Under the pieces are notes generated by a model. That model had not been told where the DNA came from and made no database searches. It saw nothing but the letters and a program-made list of their open reading frames with translations. The position numbers and the translations under genes were made by a program. A DNA stretch of 64,000 nt. It comes from Lachnospiraceae bacterium (GTDB lineage Bacteria > Bacillota > Clostridia > Lachnospirales > Lachnospiraceae). Shown one piece after another: positions 25,735 through 35,204 of this stretch (within the stretch, counting starts at the first letter, position 1; the number at the start of each line of letters is the position of its first letter). The stretch covers positions 297,194 to 361,193 of the forward strand of contig JAIDFQ010000042.1 of the NCBI GenBank assembly GCA_029054245.1, given 5' to 3'.

Positions 25735-28143
25735 ATGAAACGAAGATTAGGGAAAAGACTTATCTGTCTGTTTGTGGCAGCGCTGATGGTGTTGGCGATG
25801 GGCTGTACCAGTGTTACAGAGGGAACGAACGCCGATGGGGAGTCAGACGTTGCTATGGGACGATATGCGGAGGAGGAGATCAATTTAGCCGAGATGGTGG
25901 GAACAGTCAGCGGAATGAAAAAGCTTTCAGATGGGACATTGCTGATTACGGACCGTCAGATGGGTGTTTTGAAATCCAAGGACAATGGAGCTACATGGGA
26001 AAGCGAGAACAGCCAGTGGCTTGAAGATAAACTGAGCGCAACCTATGTCATGGATATACAGATAACGGAAGACGGCACTCTTGGAATTATTTATGACGAT
26101 TACGAGGCAAGAAATCACACAGAGGAAGATGCCGCAGCAGATGTAGAGGGAGAAGAAAGCGAAAACAGTACAGAAGAAGATTCAGAGGAAGCCAAAGAGG
26201 ATGTACAGGAATCGGATTCCGCGTTCGACCTGTCGCCGGAGTGTGCGTTGGTAAAGGCGGATGGAACAGTCATCCCCGTTGCGCTGGCTGTTACCGAAGA
26301 AGAAATGTACCCTAACAGGATCTGGATGTCGGATACAGGAAAGATTTTTGTAACCACGTTAGGGGATACGATATACGAGGTAAAGGAGGACGGCAGCAGT
26401 GAGTCTTACCTTACGTTGGAGGGCAGACCCATGCAGATTTCGTTTAATAAGGATAAGATGATTGTAGATGGGTATGGCTTTAAGGCACCTCTCATTTACG
26501 ACATGGATAAAAAGACGTACATAGAAGATACGGCGCTTAATGCGTTTGTGGAGGAGCAGTACGGCGAGCGGGGATTTAATGGCGGAAGCTGGTATGACCT
26601 GGCGTATTTCTTTGACACTGAGGGTGCGCTTTATCTGGCGGGTAAAAAAGGACTGCACCGCCATGTGATTGGAGAAGAAGAGTTTGAGCAGCTGATTGAC
26701 GGGGCGCTTTCCCGTTTGGGCAGCCCTCAATATGGCATCAAAGATATGGTTATGTTGGAAAAGGAAAAATTCCTTGCTGTCTTTAACAGCGGCAAATTGG
26801 TAAGATTTTCTTTCGACCCCAATATGCCTTCTGTTCCTGGCAATATTTTAAAATTATATAGCCTCGAGGAAAGCTATGACCTTCGGGTAGCAATTTCTTT
26901 ATATCAGGTCAGCCATCCTGACGTATTTGTGGAATATGAAATCGGAATGGCGCAGGGCAGCGGCGTGACCAGGGAAGATGCGCTCAAAAAACTGAATACA
27001 GAAATCATGGCGGGGGAAGGACCCGACCTTTTGATGCTGGATAAGCTTCCCATGGATTCTTATATCGACAAGGGACTGCTTCTGGATTTAAGCGGTACAA
27101 TTGAGGGGCTTTCAGAAGAGGATGAATTGTTTGAAAACCTTTTCTGGGCATTGCAAAGAGAGGACGATGCCCATACCGGCATCTATGCCGCGCCGGGACA
27201 GGCAGCCTTTCCGGTCATGCTGGGGAGAGAACAGTATGTTACAGGGATGAAGGACCTTACTTCTGTGGCAGATAAAGTAGAGCAGATTCGGGCGGATCAC
27301 CCCGGAAAAGATATTCTGGGCATTTGTTCTGAAAAAGGAATCATGAAGATTTTTGCCGTAGCGAGTGCACCTGCATGGAAAAAGGACAATGGGGAAATAG
27401 ACAGGGAAGCGGTGGAAGCATTTCTTGCACAGGTGAAAAGAATCTACGATGCGCAGATGGATGGTATCTCCCAAAAGAGCATAGACAGGTATAACTCTTC
27501 CGGCAGCTGGTATTCGGAGCAATTGGGAGATAAATGGGCGTACGAGCTTTCGCTGTACGGTTTAAACACGCTGGATTACGTGGGGGATTATACTCAGTTC
27601 ATGGTGGGCATGACCACATACCCTTACGGCTATTATGACATCACCTCCGCTGCCAAAGCAAAGGGATACGAGGATACCTTGCTTGTGCCTATGACAGGGC
27701 TTTGCAGCAACGTCTTTGTGCCCCAGACCATGCTGGGAATCAGCGCTTCTTCTTCCCAAAAGGACTTAGCAGAGGATTTCTTAAAGGCATTCCTGGGAAA
27801 AGAAACCCAGTACGCACTAGGCGGTCTTTCCGTTAACAAAGCGGCGCTGGAAGAACTCTTTACACCGAAAGAGGAATACCTGGGTGAAAATAATCTGTAT
27901 GGGTCGATGGCAAGGATTGATGAGGATGGCGTGGAAGTGACTCTGGATGTTTATTTCCCGGATGAGGATGAAATAAAGACCCTGAAGGGATGGATGGAAA
28001 GTGCGGATACACCTTATATAGAGGATACCGTTTTTGAAGAGACGGTGTTTGAAGAGGGCGCAAAGTATATACAGGGAAATCAAAGTCTTGAGGAGACCTT
28101 AGATGCCATTTGGCAGAAGCTTGCGATCTATATGTCGGAGTAG
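25735..28143 (+). CDS. Beta-propeller/ABC solute-binding fusion lipoprotein
   Basis: The 802-residue protein has a lipoprotein signal with lipobox LAMGC (C24). Residues about 50-360 look like a beta-propeller: repeated short strands and an Asp-box SKDNGATW at 81-88, interrupted by a Glu/Asp-rich linker near 125-160. From about 368 (LKLYSLEESYDLRVAISLY) it becomes a family-1 extracellular solute-binding protein, with NTEIMAGEGPDLLMLD and the DLAEDFLKAFLGKETQ tail. The binding part fits the two MalF/MalG-type permeases encoded next. The propeller may recognise a glycan or cell-wall polymer. The start is the ATG behind AAGGAGTATCAGGA. The operator upstream places it under BlaI-type control. Confidence 0.85.
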   Translation: MKRRLGKRLICLFVAALMVLAMGCTSVTEGTNADGESDVAMGRYAEEEINLAEMVGTVSGMKKLSDGTLLITDRQMGVLKSKDNGATWESENSQWLEDKLSATYVMDIQITEDGTLGIIYDDYEARNHTEEDAAADVEGEESENSTEEDSEEAKEDVQESDSAFDLSPECALVKADGTVIPVALAVTEEEMYPNRIWMSDTGKIFVTTLGDTIYEVKEDGSSESYLTLEGRPMQISFNKDKMIVDGYGFKAPLIYDMDKKTYIEDTALNAFVEEQYGERGFNGGSWYDLAYFFDTEGALYLAGKKGLHRHVIGEEEFEQLIDGALSRLGSPQYGIKDMVMLEKEKFLAVFNSGKLVRFSFDPNMPSVPGNILKLYSLEESYDLRVAISLYQVSHPDVFVEYEIGMAQGSGVTREDALKKLNTEIMAGEGPDLLMLDKLPMDSYIDKGLLLDLSGTIEGLSEEDELFENLFWALQREDDAHTGIYAAPGQAAFPVMLGREQYVTGMKDLTSVADKVEQIRADHPGKDILGICSEKGIMKIFAVASAPAWKKDNGEIDREAVEAFLAQVKRIYDAQMDGISQKSIDRYNSSGSWYSEQLGDKWAYELSLYGLNTLDYVGDYTQFMVGMTTYPYGYYDITSAAKAKGYEDTLLVPMTGLCSNVFVPQTMLGISASSSQKDLAEDFLKAFLGKETQYALGGLSVNKAALEELFTPKEEYLGENNLYGSMARIDEDGVEVTLDVYFPDEDEIKTLKGWMESADTPYIEDTVFEETVFEEGAKYIQGNQSLEETLDAIWQKLAIYMSE

Positions 28144-28155
28144 AGAGGCGGTTCT

Positions 28156-29019
28156 ATGGCAAAAAAGAAAAAAAGATTATTCTGCTTCTTTGTATTTCCC
28201 GGATTTGCCGGAATCATGGTCTTTGTGCTGGCGCCTTTTGGGGATGTGGTGAGGAGATCTTTTTTGGGGGCGGTAACGGGAGAGTTTAATGGGATCAAAA
28301 ATTATCAGTACATTTTTCAAAATCAGGCATTTTTGCTGGCGGTGAAAAATACATTCCGGTTTACGTTAGTGGGCATACCGCTGCTGGTTTTGTCGGGATT
28401 TGCTGCAGCGCTTTTGCTCTGTAGTCTGAAGAAAAAAGGATGGATCAAATCTCTTTATTTGTTTCCCTTTGCTATGCCTACGGCAACCATTGTACTGGTG
28501 TGGAAAATGGCGTTTTACAAGCAGGGATTTTTGAACCTCACTCTCACCAATCTGGGTGCGTGGACAGGACTGTGGGGAGAGGTGCATAGAGAATATTTAG
28601 GACTGGGGGATGCTTTCTGGGTGTTGACGGGAAGTTATGTGTGGAAAAATATGGGATATACCGTTATTTTGTGGATGGCGGGTATCTTAAGCATCCCTGT
28701 CCAGCTCTTGGAGGCGGCGAGGGTGGACGGCGCGGGAAAATGGCAGCGCTTGTGGTATGTGATTCTACCAAATCTGAAAGGGAGCCTTTATACGATTGTT
28801 GTTCTGTCTTTTCTAAATTCCTTTAAGATTTACCGGGAGGCGTACCTTACAGCGGGGGCTTACCCTGATAAAAGCATCTACCTTTTGCAGCATCTGTTCA
28901 ATAACTGGTTCGTGAATCTGGAATTGGATAAAATGGCGGCAGCGGCGGTGTGTACGGGAGGATTTCTGATGATCGTGATCCTTCTGCTGCAAAGGCTATG
29001 GGATAAAGGGGAAGGATAA
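28156..29019 (+). CDS. ABC sugar-type permease (MalF/UgpA family)
   Basis: The 287-residue protein has six hydrophobic segments and the EAA loop as EAARVDGAGKWQRLWYVILPNL, the cytoplasmic contact for the ATPase. It begins 12 bases after the binding protein gene. No ATPase gene is in the operon; such systems usually share a common MsmK-type ATPase encoded elsewhere. Confidence 0.92.
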   Translation: MAKKKKRLFCFFVFPGFAGIMVFVLAPFGDVVRRSFLGAVTGEFNGIKNYQYIFQNQAFLLAVKNTFRFTLVGIPLLVLSGFAAALLLCSLKKKGWIKSLYLFPFAMPTATIVLVWKMAFYKQGFLNLTLTNLGAWTGLWGEVHREYLGLGDAFWVLTGSYVWKNMGYTVILWMAGILSIPVQLLEAARVDGAGKWQRLWYVILPNLKGSLYTIVVLSFLNSFKIYREAYLTAGAYPDKSIYLLQHLFNNWFVNLELDKMAAAAVCTGGFLMIVILLLQRLWDKGEG

Positions 29020-29020
29020 A

Positions 29021-29920
29021 ATGTCCGGGCAAATGAAAATGATAGGTTTAATAATAAAAAAGTGGAATATAAAGATGAATTTGGAAAAAGGCTTTGCTCT
29101 TTTTCTGCTGCTTATCCCTGCTGTGCTGGTGATCCTGCCGCTGCTCCTTTTATTGTCGGGTTCACTGATGGATATATGGGAACTTTCAGGGTATCTGAAA
29201 GCAATGTTCTCGGATGGAAATGAATTTATCAGTTGGAAACTGATGCCGGATTATCCTTCCTTTGCAAATTATAAAAAGCTTTTGTTTGAGACGCCCCAGT
29301 TTTTTGTGTTGTTCTGGAATTCTATAAAACTGGCAGCATGCATTCTGGCGGGGCAGCTCTTGGTAGCAGTCCCCGGGGCGTGGGGATTTGCCGTTTATCA
29401 GATAAAGGGAAGCAGGGCATTGTTCGCCATTTATGTGGTGTTGATGCTTCTGCCCTTTCAGGTGACCATGCTTTCCAGTTATCTGGTACTAAATAAGCTT
29501 CATCTGTTAAACACTCATCAGGCGATCATTCTTCCAGCAGTTTTTTCCACCTTTCCGGTCTTCTTATCCTATGGGGGATTTCGGAGCATTCCGCCTCAGA
29601 TTTTGGAGGCGGCGCGGATAGACGGCGCCGGTGAACTTGCGATTTTTGTAAAGCTGGGGCTTCCCTTGGGGAAAAGCGGTCTGCTTTCCGCCATGGTGCT
29701 GGGCTTTTTAGAATATTGGAATCTGATGGAACAGCCTATGGCATTTCTGGAGGAAAAAGCCTTATGGCCGCTCTCTTTGTACCTGCCGGAAATTACTTTA
29801 GGACAGGCAGGATATGCCTTTTGCGCCAGCGTGATCATGTTGATACCGGCGGCGTTCGTATTTGTGATGGGGCAGGATTATCTGGAACAGGGAATTATCT
29901 ATTCAGGGCTTAAGGAGTAA
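29021..29920 (+). CDS. ABC sugar-type permease (MalG/UgpE family)
   Basis: The 299-residue protein has six hydrophobic segments and the EAA loop EAARIDGAGELAIFVKLGLPL, typical of the second permease of CUT1 importers. The ATG at 29021 lies one base after the previous stop and has AAGGGGAAGG ahead of it. It would form the membrane channel with the preceding subunit. Confidence 0.92.
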   Translation: MSGQMKMIGLIIKKWNIKMNLEKGFALFLLLIPAVLVILPLLLLLSGSLMDIWELSGYLKAMFSDGNEFISWKLMPDYPSFANYKKLLFETPQFFVLFWNSIKLAACILAGQLLVAVPGAWGFAVYQIKGSRALFAIYVVLMLLPFQVTMLSSYLVLNKLHLLNTHQAIILPAVFSTFPVFLSYGGFRSIPPQILEAARIDGAGELAIFVKLGLPLGKSGLLSAMVLGFLEYWNLMEQPMAFLEEKALWPLSLYLPEITLGQAGYAFCASVIMLIPAAFVFVMGQDYLEQGIIYSGLKE

Positions 29921-29950
29921 CGGAAAAATGGCAGAAGAAAGGATGGAACA

Positions 29951-31243
29951 ATGAAAAAAGTAATGGCAGGGTTTGCTGCTTTTCTGGTATTTATGATTAT
30001 TTGCACAGTGATTTCAAAAAGCGTCTACGCATATCGGCTTCCTATGGTGAGTACCTGTTGTCCGGAGACAAAATACATAGAGCACAAAGTGGAAGCGCAA
30101 GGAATTGTGGTGGCAGGAGGGGAAAAGACGGTGACATATCTGCCGGGGGTCAGGATTGATTCGATTTTTGCCAAGGAGGGCGAGCGTGTGGAGGAGGGCG
30201 ACCTTCTGATGCAGATTGATCTTGCGGACTTAAAAGAACTGATGGACAAGAAGCAGGACGAGATTTCCCAGCTTTCCTTACAGATAAACGCTATTTTAAG
30301 TAATCAGGAAATTGCCCGTCAGAAAAAGGAGTTAGAGCTTCAACGGGCGAGAGAGGATTATGATACAACCGCTCGCATTGAGGACACCCAGGTGGGGCGC
30401 GCCCTTGAAAGCTATGTCAGGGCAGAGGAGGATCTGGAAGAAGATGGAGGAGATGAGGCATTAAAGGATGCGCTGCAAAGCGCCGCATATGATGAGGCGG
30501 ATGCCAGGGCAAAACGAGACGAAGCGGTGAAGCAGGCGGAAAGGGCAGTGGAGGATCTGCTCTTGCCGGAGGAAGTTACGGCAGAGCTCGAAAGAGCGCA
30601 ATTAGAGCGATCAGCGCTCTTAGAGGAAATGCATGAATTTCAGAGCGTGTTGGATAAGCAGGGGGCAGTGATGGCACCCTATGGCGGCGTTGTCACGGAA
30701 GTTTTCGTAAGACCGGGAGACCGGGTGCCGGATACCGCAGTCTTGCTTTTATCTGACGAGACGCTTCCCTGTCAGCTTAAGGTTACCCTGGACGAGGAGC
30801 AGAAAAAATATATTGGTCTGGGGGACGAAATCTCAGTGGAATTGGAAGGAAAAGGAAGCGCGCTGGAAGAGAAGGTTGCCTATCTTGCGGAGAGCAGGAG
30901 CATTCCTGGGAAATATGAGGTATTGGTCAAACTGCCAGAAAATATGGGAATTCCGGGGGCAGCAGGGAGTATTGCAAGGTCTGATACGGGAGAAAAGCAC
31001 AGACTCTGCCTGCCGGTCACTGCCCTTCACACAGAAAATGATAGAAATTATGTTTACGTGTTAAAGGAAAGAGAAGGGATTCTTGGACAGGAATACTATG
31101 TGGATGAAGTAAATGTCAGGGTGATTGATAAAAATGAAAACTGGGCCGCCATTGAAGAAGGGATGCTGGATCAGGAAAGCGTGATTATCTTATCTGCTAC
31201 CAGAGAGTTTAAAAGAGGGGATACTGTCCGGTGGGAGGAGTGA
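29951..31243 (+). CDS. HlyD/RND-type membrane fusion (adaptor) protein
   Basis: The 430-residue protein has a membrane anchor at about 5-27 and a first lipoyl-like half (GVRIDSIFAKEGERVEEGDLLMQID, 59-83). A coiled coil rich in Gln, Glu, Lys and Arg follows at about 90-225, then the second lipoyl half (APYGGVVTEVFVRPGDRVPD) and a beta-barrel/MPD region. Such adaptors normally serve exporters (MacA, YknX, HlyD). Finding one as the last gene of an importer-type operon is odd; no MacB-like partner is adjacent. It may stabilise an extracytoplasmic assembly around the propeller lipoprotein, which is inference. Confidence 0.87.
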   Translation: MKKVMAGFAAFLVFMIICTVISKSVYAYRLPMVSTCCPETKYIEHKVEAQGIVVAGGEKTVTYLPGVRIDSIFAKEGERVEEGDLLMQIDLADLKELMDKKQDEISQLSLQINAILSNQEIARQKKELELQRAREDYDTTARIEDTQVGRALESYVRAEEDLEEDGGDEALKDALQSAAYDEADARAKRDEAVKQAERAVEDLLLPEEVTAELERAQLERSALLEEMHEFQSVLDKQGAVMAPYGGVVTEVFVRPGDRVPDTAVLLLSDETLPCQLKVTLDEEQKKYIGLGDEISVELEGKGSALEEKVAYLAESRSIPGKYEVLVKLPENMGIPGAAGSIARSDTGEKHRLCLPVTALHTENDRNYVYVLKEREGILGQEYYVDEVNVRVIDKNENWAAIEEGMLDQESVIILSATREFKRGDTVRWEE

Positions 31244-31264
31244 CGGTTCCCCTTGCTTCATGTG

Positions 31265-32473
31265 TCAAGTAATTCTTTTTAAAGAAGTATTAGATGCATA
31301 TCCCTTTTTGCGGTATTGCAAGGGAGTGATTCCATACTGTTTTTTAAAAACATTCTGAAAATAGGCCTGGCTTGAAAAGCAGAGATAACTGCTGATTTCA
31401 GCCAGGCTTTTGTTACTGTATGCCAGTAGTCTTTTTGCGTCTTCAAGACGACATTTGGTAATATAGGCGCTGATGGGCATGCCCAGTTCTTCTTTAAAGT
31501 GTTTCATGGTATAGGAACTGCTTCGGTGAATCTGCCGGGCTATGTCATTAATGCTGATTGATTCATTTGTATGGCTGCGGATATAATCCATGCATTGATA
31601 AATTTCTGAAGTGACGCCTTCGGGTATGTGTGCCTCGTTGACCCTCTGGCAAAAATCCATTATCATGATGTACTGAAGTTTATTAATATCTTCAATCGAT
31701 TGAAGATATTCACATTTCTGAACGTAAAAGTCTATGAGCTGATAAGTTTTTTCGATATCCATACCTCCGGGAATAGCGCCGAGCATACCAATTTTTGTGG
31801 CTAAACCAATAAAGATATTTTTGGAATGACGCATAGGAGTATGCGCCATTTTTCCTTCTTTCAATGTCATTTTGTTGGAATGTAAAAAGGATTTCAATTG
31901 TTCCATATTTCCGTTTCGTATATATTGATACATTTCCAGTTCAAAATGGTATGAATTATGGGAATTATCGTTTTCCATATATTCTATAATATCGCTTGAT
32001 GGATATGGGTCTGAATTAGCGGAATAACCTGTGTCTATACTAGTAAAATCAGGAAAGTCAATTTCTTTATGATTCAGACAGAGGTGGAGAAAGGCAAGAT
32101 ATCTGCAAAGTTGCAGATGACTGGTTCGGGGAATGGCGCAAAGAAATTCTGTAAGCCGTTCACGTTCATCCAGCGGAATTGTTAATTCGCGCATGAACTG
32201 ACGAACAAGCTGACTGGTCACGGGTACACTGAAAGCAGGCCCCACAATCAAATCGTAATCGGTGTTTTCTATTTGTACCCTTCCGTATTCCAGATCAGGA
32301 GAATAACCGCAAAATCCAGGATTATGATCTGTAGGATAAATCCGCCAGGCTGCTTGTGAAGTTACGGGCAGCATCTCCTTCATGGCTGAATACTCCACAT
32401 GTCCATTTTTCAGAAGAAATATGGGAATATTTGTTGCACCAAAGAAATTTTTGCAAAAAGAAATATAGTTCAT
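31265..32473 (-). CDS. AraC-family transcriptional regulator
   Basis: The 402-residue protein has an N-terminal sensor region of about 290 residues that I do not recognise and a C-terminal double helix-turn-helix (SINDIARQIHRSSSYTMKHFKEELG ... SLAEISSYLCFSSQAYFQNVFKKQYGITPLQYRK). The start is the ATG at 32473 behind GGAGGT; upstream codons are not needed. It is divergent from the sugar locus starting at 32620, with 146 bp between, and is the likely activator of that locus. Confidence 0.92.
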   Translation of the reverse strand: MNYISFCKNFFGATNIPIFLLKNGHVEYSAMKEMLPVTSQAAWRIYPTDHNPGFCGYSPDLEYGRVQIENTDYDLIVGPAFSVPVTSQLVRQFMRELTIPLDERERLTEFLCAIPRTSHLQLCRYLAFLHLCLNHKEIDFPDFTSIDTGYSANSDPYPSSDIIEYMENDNSHNSYHFELEMYQYIRNGNMEQLKSFLHSNKMTLKEGKMAHTPMRHSKNIFIGLATKIGMLGAIPGGMDIEKTYQLIDFYVQKCEYLQSIEDINKLQYIMIMDFCQRVNEAHIPEGVTSEIYQCMDYIRSHTNESISINDIARQIHRSSSYTMKHFKEELGMPISAYITKCRLEDAKRLLAYSNKSLAEISSYLCFSSQAYFQNVFKKQYGITPLQYRKKGYASNTSLKRIT

Positions 32474-32531
32474 ACGAAATACCTCCAATGTTCTTAGTAT
32501 ACATTTTAAAATGATAAAAGACAAGATATAA

Positions 32532-32561
32532 TATTACAATTTTAAGTCGTATTTTGTAATA
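32532..32561. promoter_or_regulatory. Candidate AraC-type binding palindrome
   Basis: TATTACAA (32532-32539) and TTGTAATA (32554-32561) form an 8-bp inverted repeat with a 14-base gap, midway between the divergent regulator and the first hydrolase gene. A related TATTGCAA occurs at 35096-35103 before the solute-binding gene. Assignment to the AraC protein is inference. Confidence 0.4.
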
Positions 32562-32619
32562 ATCTAAATAGAATATTTGATAGAATTGATATCAAATATA
32601 GAATTTATGGAGAAGACAC

Positions 32620-35052
32620 ATGAAAAAAAATATTAGTATTCATAAGGCAGAAGCAAACAAAGGGGTGTTAAATTTTGCACATCTTCTTGATGCACCGGCG
32701 GGAAAACATGGATTTGTAAAAGCAAAAAGGGGACATTTCTATTTTGAAGACGGAACCCGTGCCAGATTTCTTGGGTTTAATGTGGCGGCAAGGTCTAATA
32801 CGCCGGATCATGAAACCGCAGATAAAATGGCAGCACGCTTTGCAAGCATGGGGGTAAATATGATCCGTCTGCATGCTGCGGATGCACCTGTCGGAAAGGA
32901 GCCGGGAAGCTGGAGCAGTTGTATGGAAGCACCGCTATTAGATTATCAAAATGGAAACGGCAGAGAGTTTAACAAAGAAGGTCTCGACCGCTTTGATTAT
33001 TTTGCAGCCAAGCTGAAAGAAAAAGGAATTTATCTGCATATAGACTTGATTGTAGCAAGGGACTTTAGGGAAGGGGATGGATTGGATTATCCAGGCAATC
33101 CGGGTTCATGCCTTAAGCGGTTCCCGATGTATAACAGGCGGATGATTGAACTACAGAAAGAGTATGCGAAAAAGCTCTTATGTCATGTGAATCCATATAC
33201 CGGGTTGGCGCTGGTGGATGATCCGGCAGTCGTTGTCGTTCAAATCAATAATGAGGAATCTGCCATCAATGGTACGATGGGAACCGACGGGCGGGAGGAT
33301 ATGCAGCCTTATAGAGACGAAGTGCAAAGAAAATTTAATCATTTTTTATTGATGAAATATGGTTCAAGAGAGCAACTTAAGAAAGCATGGACCAATGATG
33401 GAATATGTGCATTGGGTGATGAGGAAGATCCGGAAAAGGGAACAGTCTTGGGAGTGGAAGGAGATGCCTATCAGCCGGTTAATGACCCGGCAGCAGAATG
33501 GGACAGTGCGGTGAATCCTGCCCGGTATGCAGATTTCATGGAATTTGGAATATGGATCAACAGAAATTTTTATCAGATGATGAAGGACTATCTTCGTTCC
33601 CTGGGAGTAAAGGCGCCAATTGTCACCAGCAATTTATTGACGGGTGCAGCGGATATATATGGGCATATAGATGGAGATGTCATAGAAAATAACAGTTATT
33701 TTAATCATCCGCTGTTGCCGGTGCAAGATAATACTTATCAGGTGTTAGGGCCCAAAGAATATGTGTCTGTAAATCCGTTGACGATGCAGAGAGGAGGGAA
33801 GCCAAAAACCACATCGCTGCTCAGTCTTGCGTCTGAAGCGATTTTAGAGGGAAAACCTTTTATACTCAGTGAATGGAATGAATATGGTCTGCATCCGTTT
33901 CATTCTACATCGCTTGTGCATACAGTTGCCTATGCCTGCCTGAATGACTGGGATGGCTTAATCCTTTATAATCATCACACATCTGAACACTGGAATGACC
34001 AGCCTGCAGATGAAATTTTAAGTATATTTGATGTTTACAATGATCCGGCTGTGGTGTGCCAGTGGGGATTTATGGCTTCTATTTTTTTGAAAAGATTGGT
34101 GTCAGCAGCGAAGCATCGAGTGGATGTGGTTTATACACAAAACGATTTGCGGACACTGCCCATTGCCCATGCAATGCCTTCTACCTTCTTTCCTTATGTG
34201 ACTGCCATGCGGAATGTATTTCTGGATGGAGGAGACAGCTATCAGGGAGACGCAGATGTGGCGGTAAATGCCGGTTTTTTAAATGGAGCTGATTTGTCAG
34301 ATGCACAGCATAGTGTGTATTATGCTTGGTCTTCCTACAGAGATGCGGCTCGTCGGTACAAAGAGGAGTATCGGATGACGAGGGCAGCGAAAGGTACAAG
34401 AAAACTTCATCAGGGGGTGCATTTGGGAGAACAGGTACTTGTATTCGATGAGATTGCCCAAATTGCCCAGAATGGAGATTACAGTGTATTTGCAAAAATA
34501 ATGGATCAGGCAATGAAGGAATGGGGTATTTTGCAGGAAGATACTGGTCTTGTGGAAGGAAAATTCATTTCCGACACAAAAGAAATTATATTTGACCCCG
34601 CTCGTTTGCAATATATGATTCACACACCGTATTGCGCATATTTTAGCGGAGTGCCTGATGATAAAGTTGTGCTCTCGGATCGGATTATGTTGGAGGTAAA
34701 AAATGAAAGGATTACGCTGGCATTGATTCCGGTAGAGGGAGATTTGCTTGCTGATGCAAAGGAATATACTTTTGCTGCAATGGGGAGCACGGGAATGGAC
34801 AAGACTGTCTATCAGCCAGGAACGGAGCGGATGGGGCGTATCTTCACCAAGGTAGTGACAAGAGGTAAGCTATATGCGGAAACGCTGGAAGGAGCGCTTT
34901 ATGTAAAAGCGAAAGAGGCGGAGCTTAGGATTTTGAGTCCTGTTGGGGATGTTCTTGCAAAAATGGCAGGATGCAGGACGGAGAAAGGTATTTGTTTTGC
35001 TTTAGATGGTGAGATTCCTGGAATACAATATCATCTGATTATAAAGTCGTGA
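32620..35052 (+). CDS. Clan GH-A-like glycoside hydrolase, first paralogue
   Basis: The 810-residue protein is probably a TIM-barrel glycosidase: GHFYFEDGTRARFLGFNVAA opens the barrel domain, followed by MGVNMIRLHAAD. Candidate catalytic residues follow the clan GH-A pattern: acid/base E212 after Asn in QINNEES (208-214) and nucleophile E418 in SEWNEY (417-422). The C-terminal 250 residues look beta-rich. There is no signal peptide, so it acts in the cytoplasm on an imported oligosaccharide. I cannot assign a CAZy family. It closely resembles the protein encoded at 38452-40887, which points to duplication within the locus. A GGAGAAG site precedes the ATG. Confidence 0.8.
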   Translation: MKKNISIHKAEANKGVLNFAHLLDAPAGKHGFVKAKRGHFYFEDGTRARFLGFNVAARSNTPDHETADKMAARFASMGVNMIRLHAADAPVGKEPGSWSSCMEAPLLDYQNGNGREFNKEGLDRFDYFAAKLKEKGIYLHIDLIVARDFREGDGLDYPGNPGSCLKRFPMYNRRMIELQKEYAKKLLCHVNPYTGLALVDDPAVVVVQINNEESAINGTMGTDGREDMQPYRDEVQRKFNHFLLMKYGSREQLKKAWTNDGICALGDEEDPEKGTVLGVEGDAYQPVNDPAAEWDSAVNPARYADFMEFGIWINRNFYQMMKDYLRSLGVKAPIVTSNLLTGAADIYGHIDGDVIENNSYFNHPLLPVQDNTYQVLGPKEYVSVNPLTMQRGGKPKTTSLLSLASEAILEGKPFILSEWNEYGLHPFHSTSLVHTVAYACLNDWDGLILYNHHTSEHWNDQPADEILSIFDVYNDPAVVCQWGFMASIFLKRLVSAAKHRVDVVYTQNDLRTLPIAHAMPSTFFPYVTAMRNVFLDGGDSYQGDADVAVNAGFLNGADLSDAQHSVYYAWSSYRDAARRYKEEYRMTRAAKGTRKLHQGVHLGEQVLVFDEIAQIAQNGDYSVFAKIMDQAMKEWGILQEDTGLVEGKFISDTKEIIFDPARLQYMIHTPYCAYFSGVPDDKVVLSDRIMLEVKNERITLALIPVEGDLLADAKEYTFAAMGSTGMDKTVYQPGTERMGRIFTKVVTRGKLYAETLEGALYVKAKEAELRILSPVGDVLAKMAGCRTEKGICFALDGEIPGIQYHLIIKS

Positions 35053-35116
35053 TGCTTATGGGTATGACAAAATATGGATAGATAAAAAAATATAATATTG
35101 CAATACTACGTGTAAT

Positions 35117-35145
35117 TTTACAATAAATAAGTAGATTGTTATGAT
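35117..35145 (+). promoter_or_regulatory. Promoter of the sugar importer operon
   Basis: TTTACA (35117-35122) and TATGAT (35140-35145) are separated by 17 bases, 60 bases before the solute-binding gene. There is no terminator between the first hydrolase gene and this promoter. Confidence 0.65.
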
Positions 35146-35204
35146 AACATTTTCAATACAGAAAGCAAAATTTCTAACTATTAATGAGAAAGAGAGGGAA
35201 AAAA

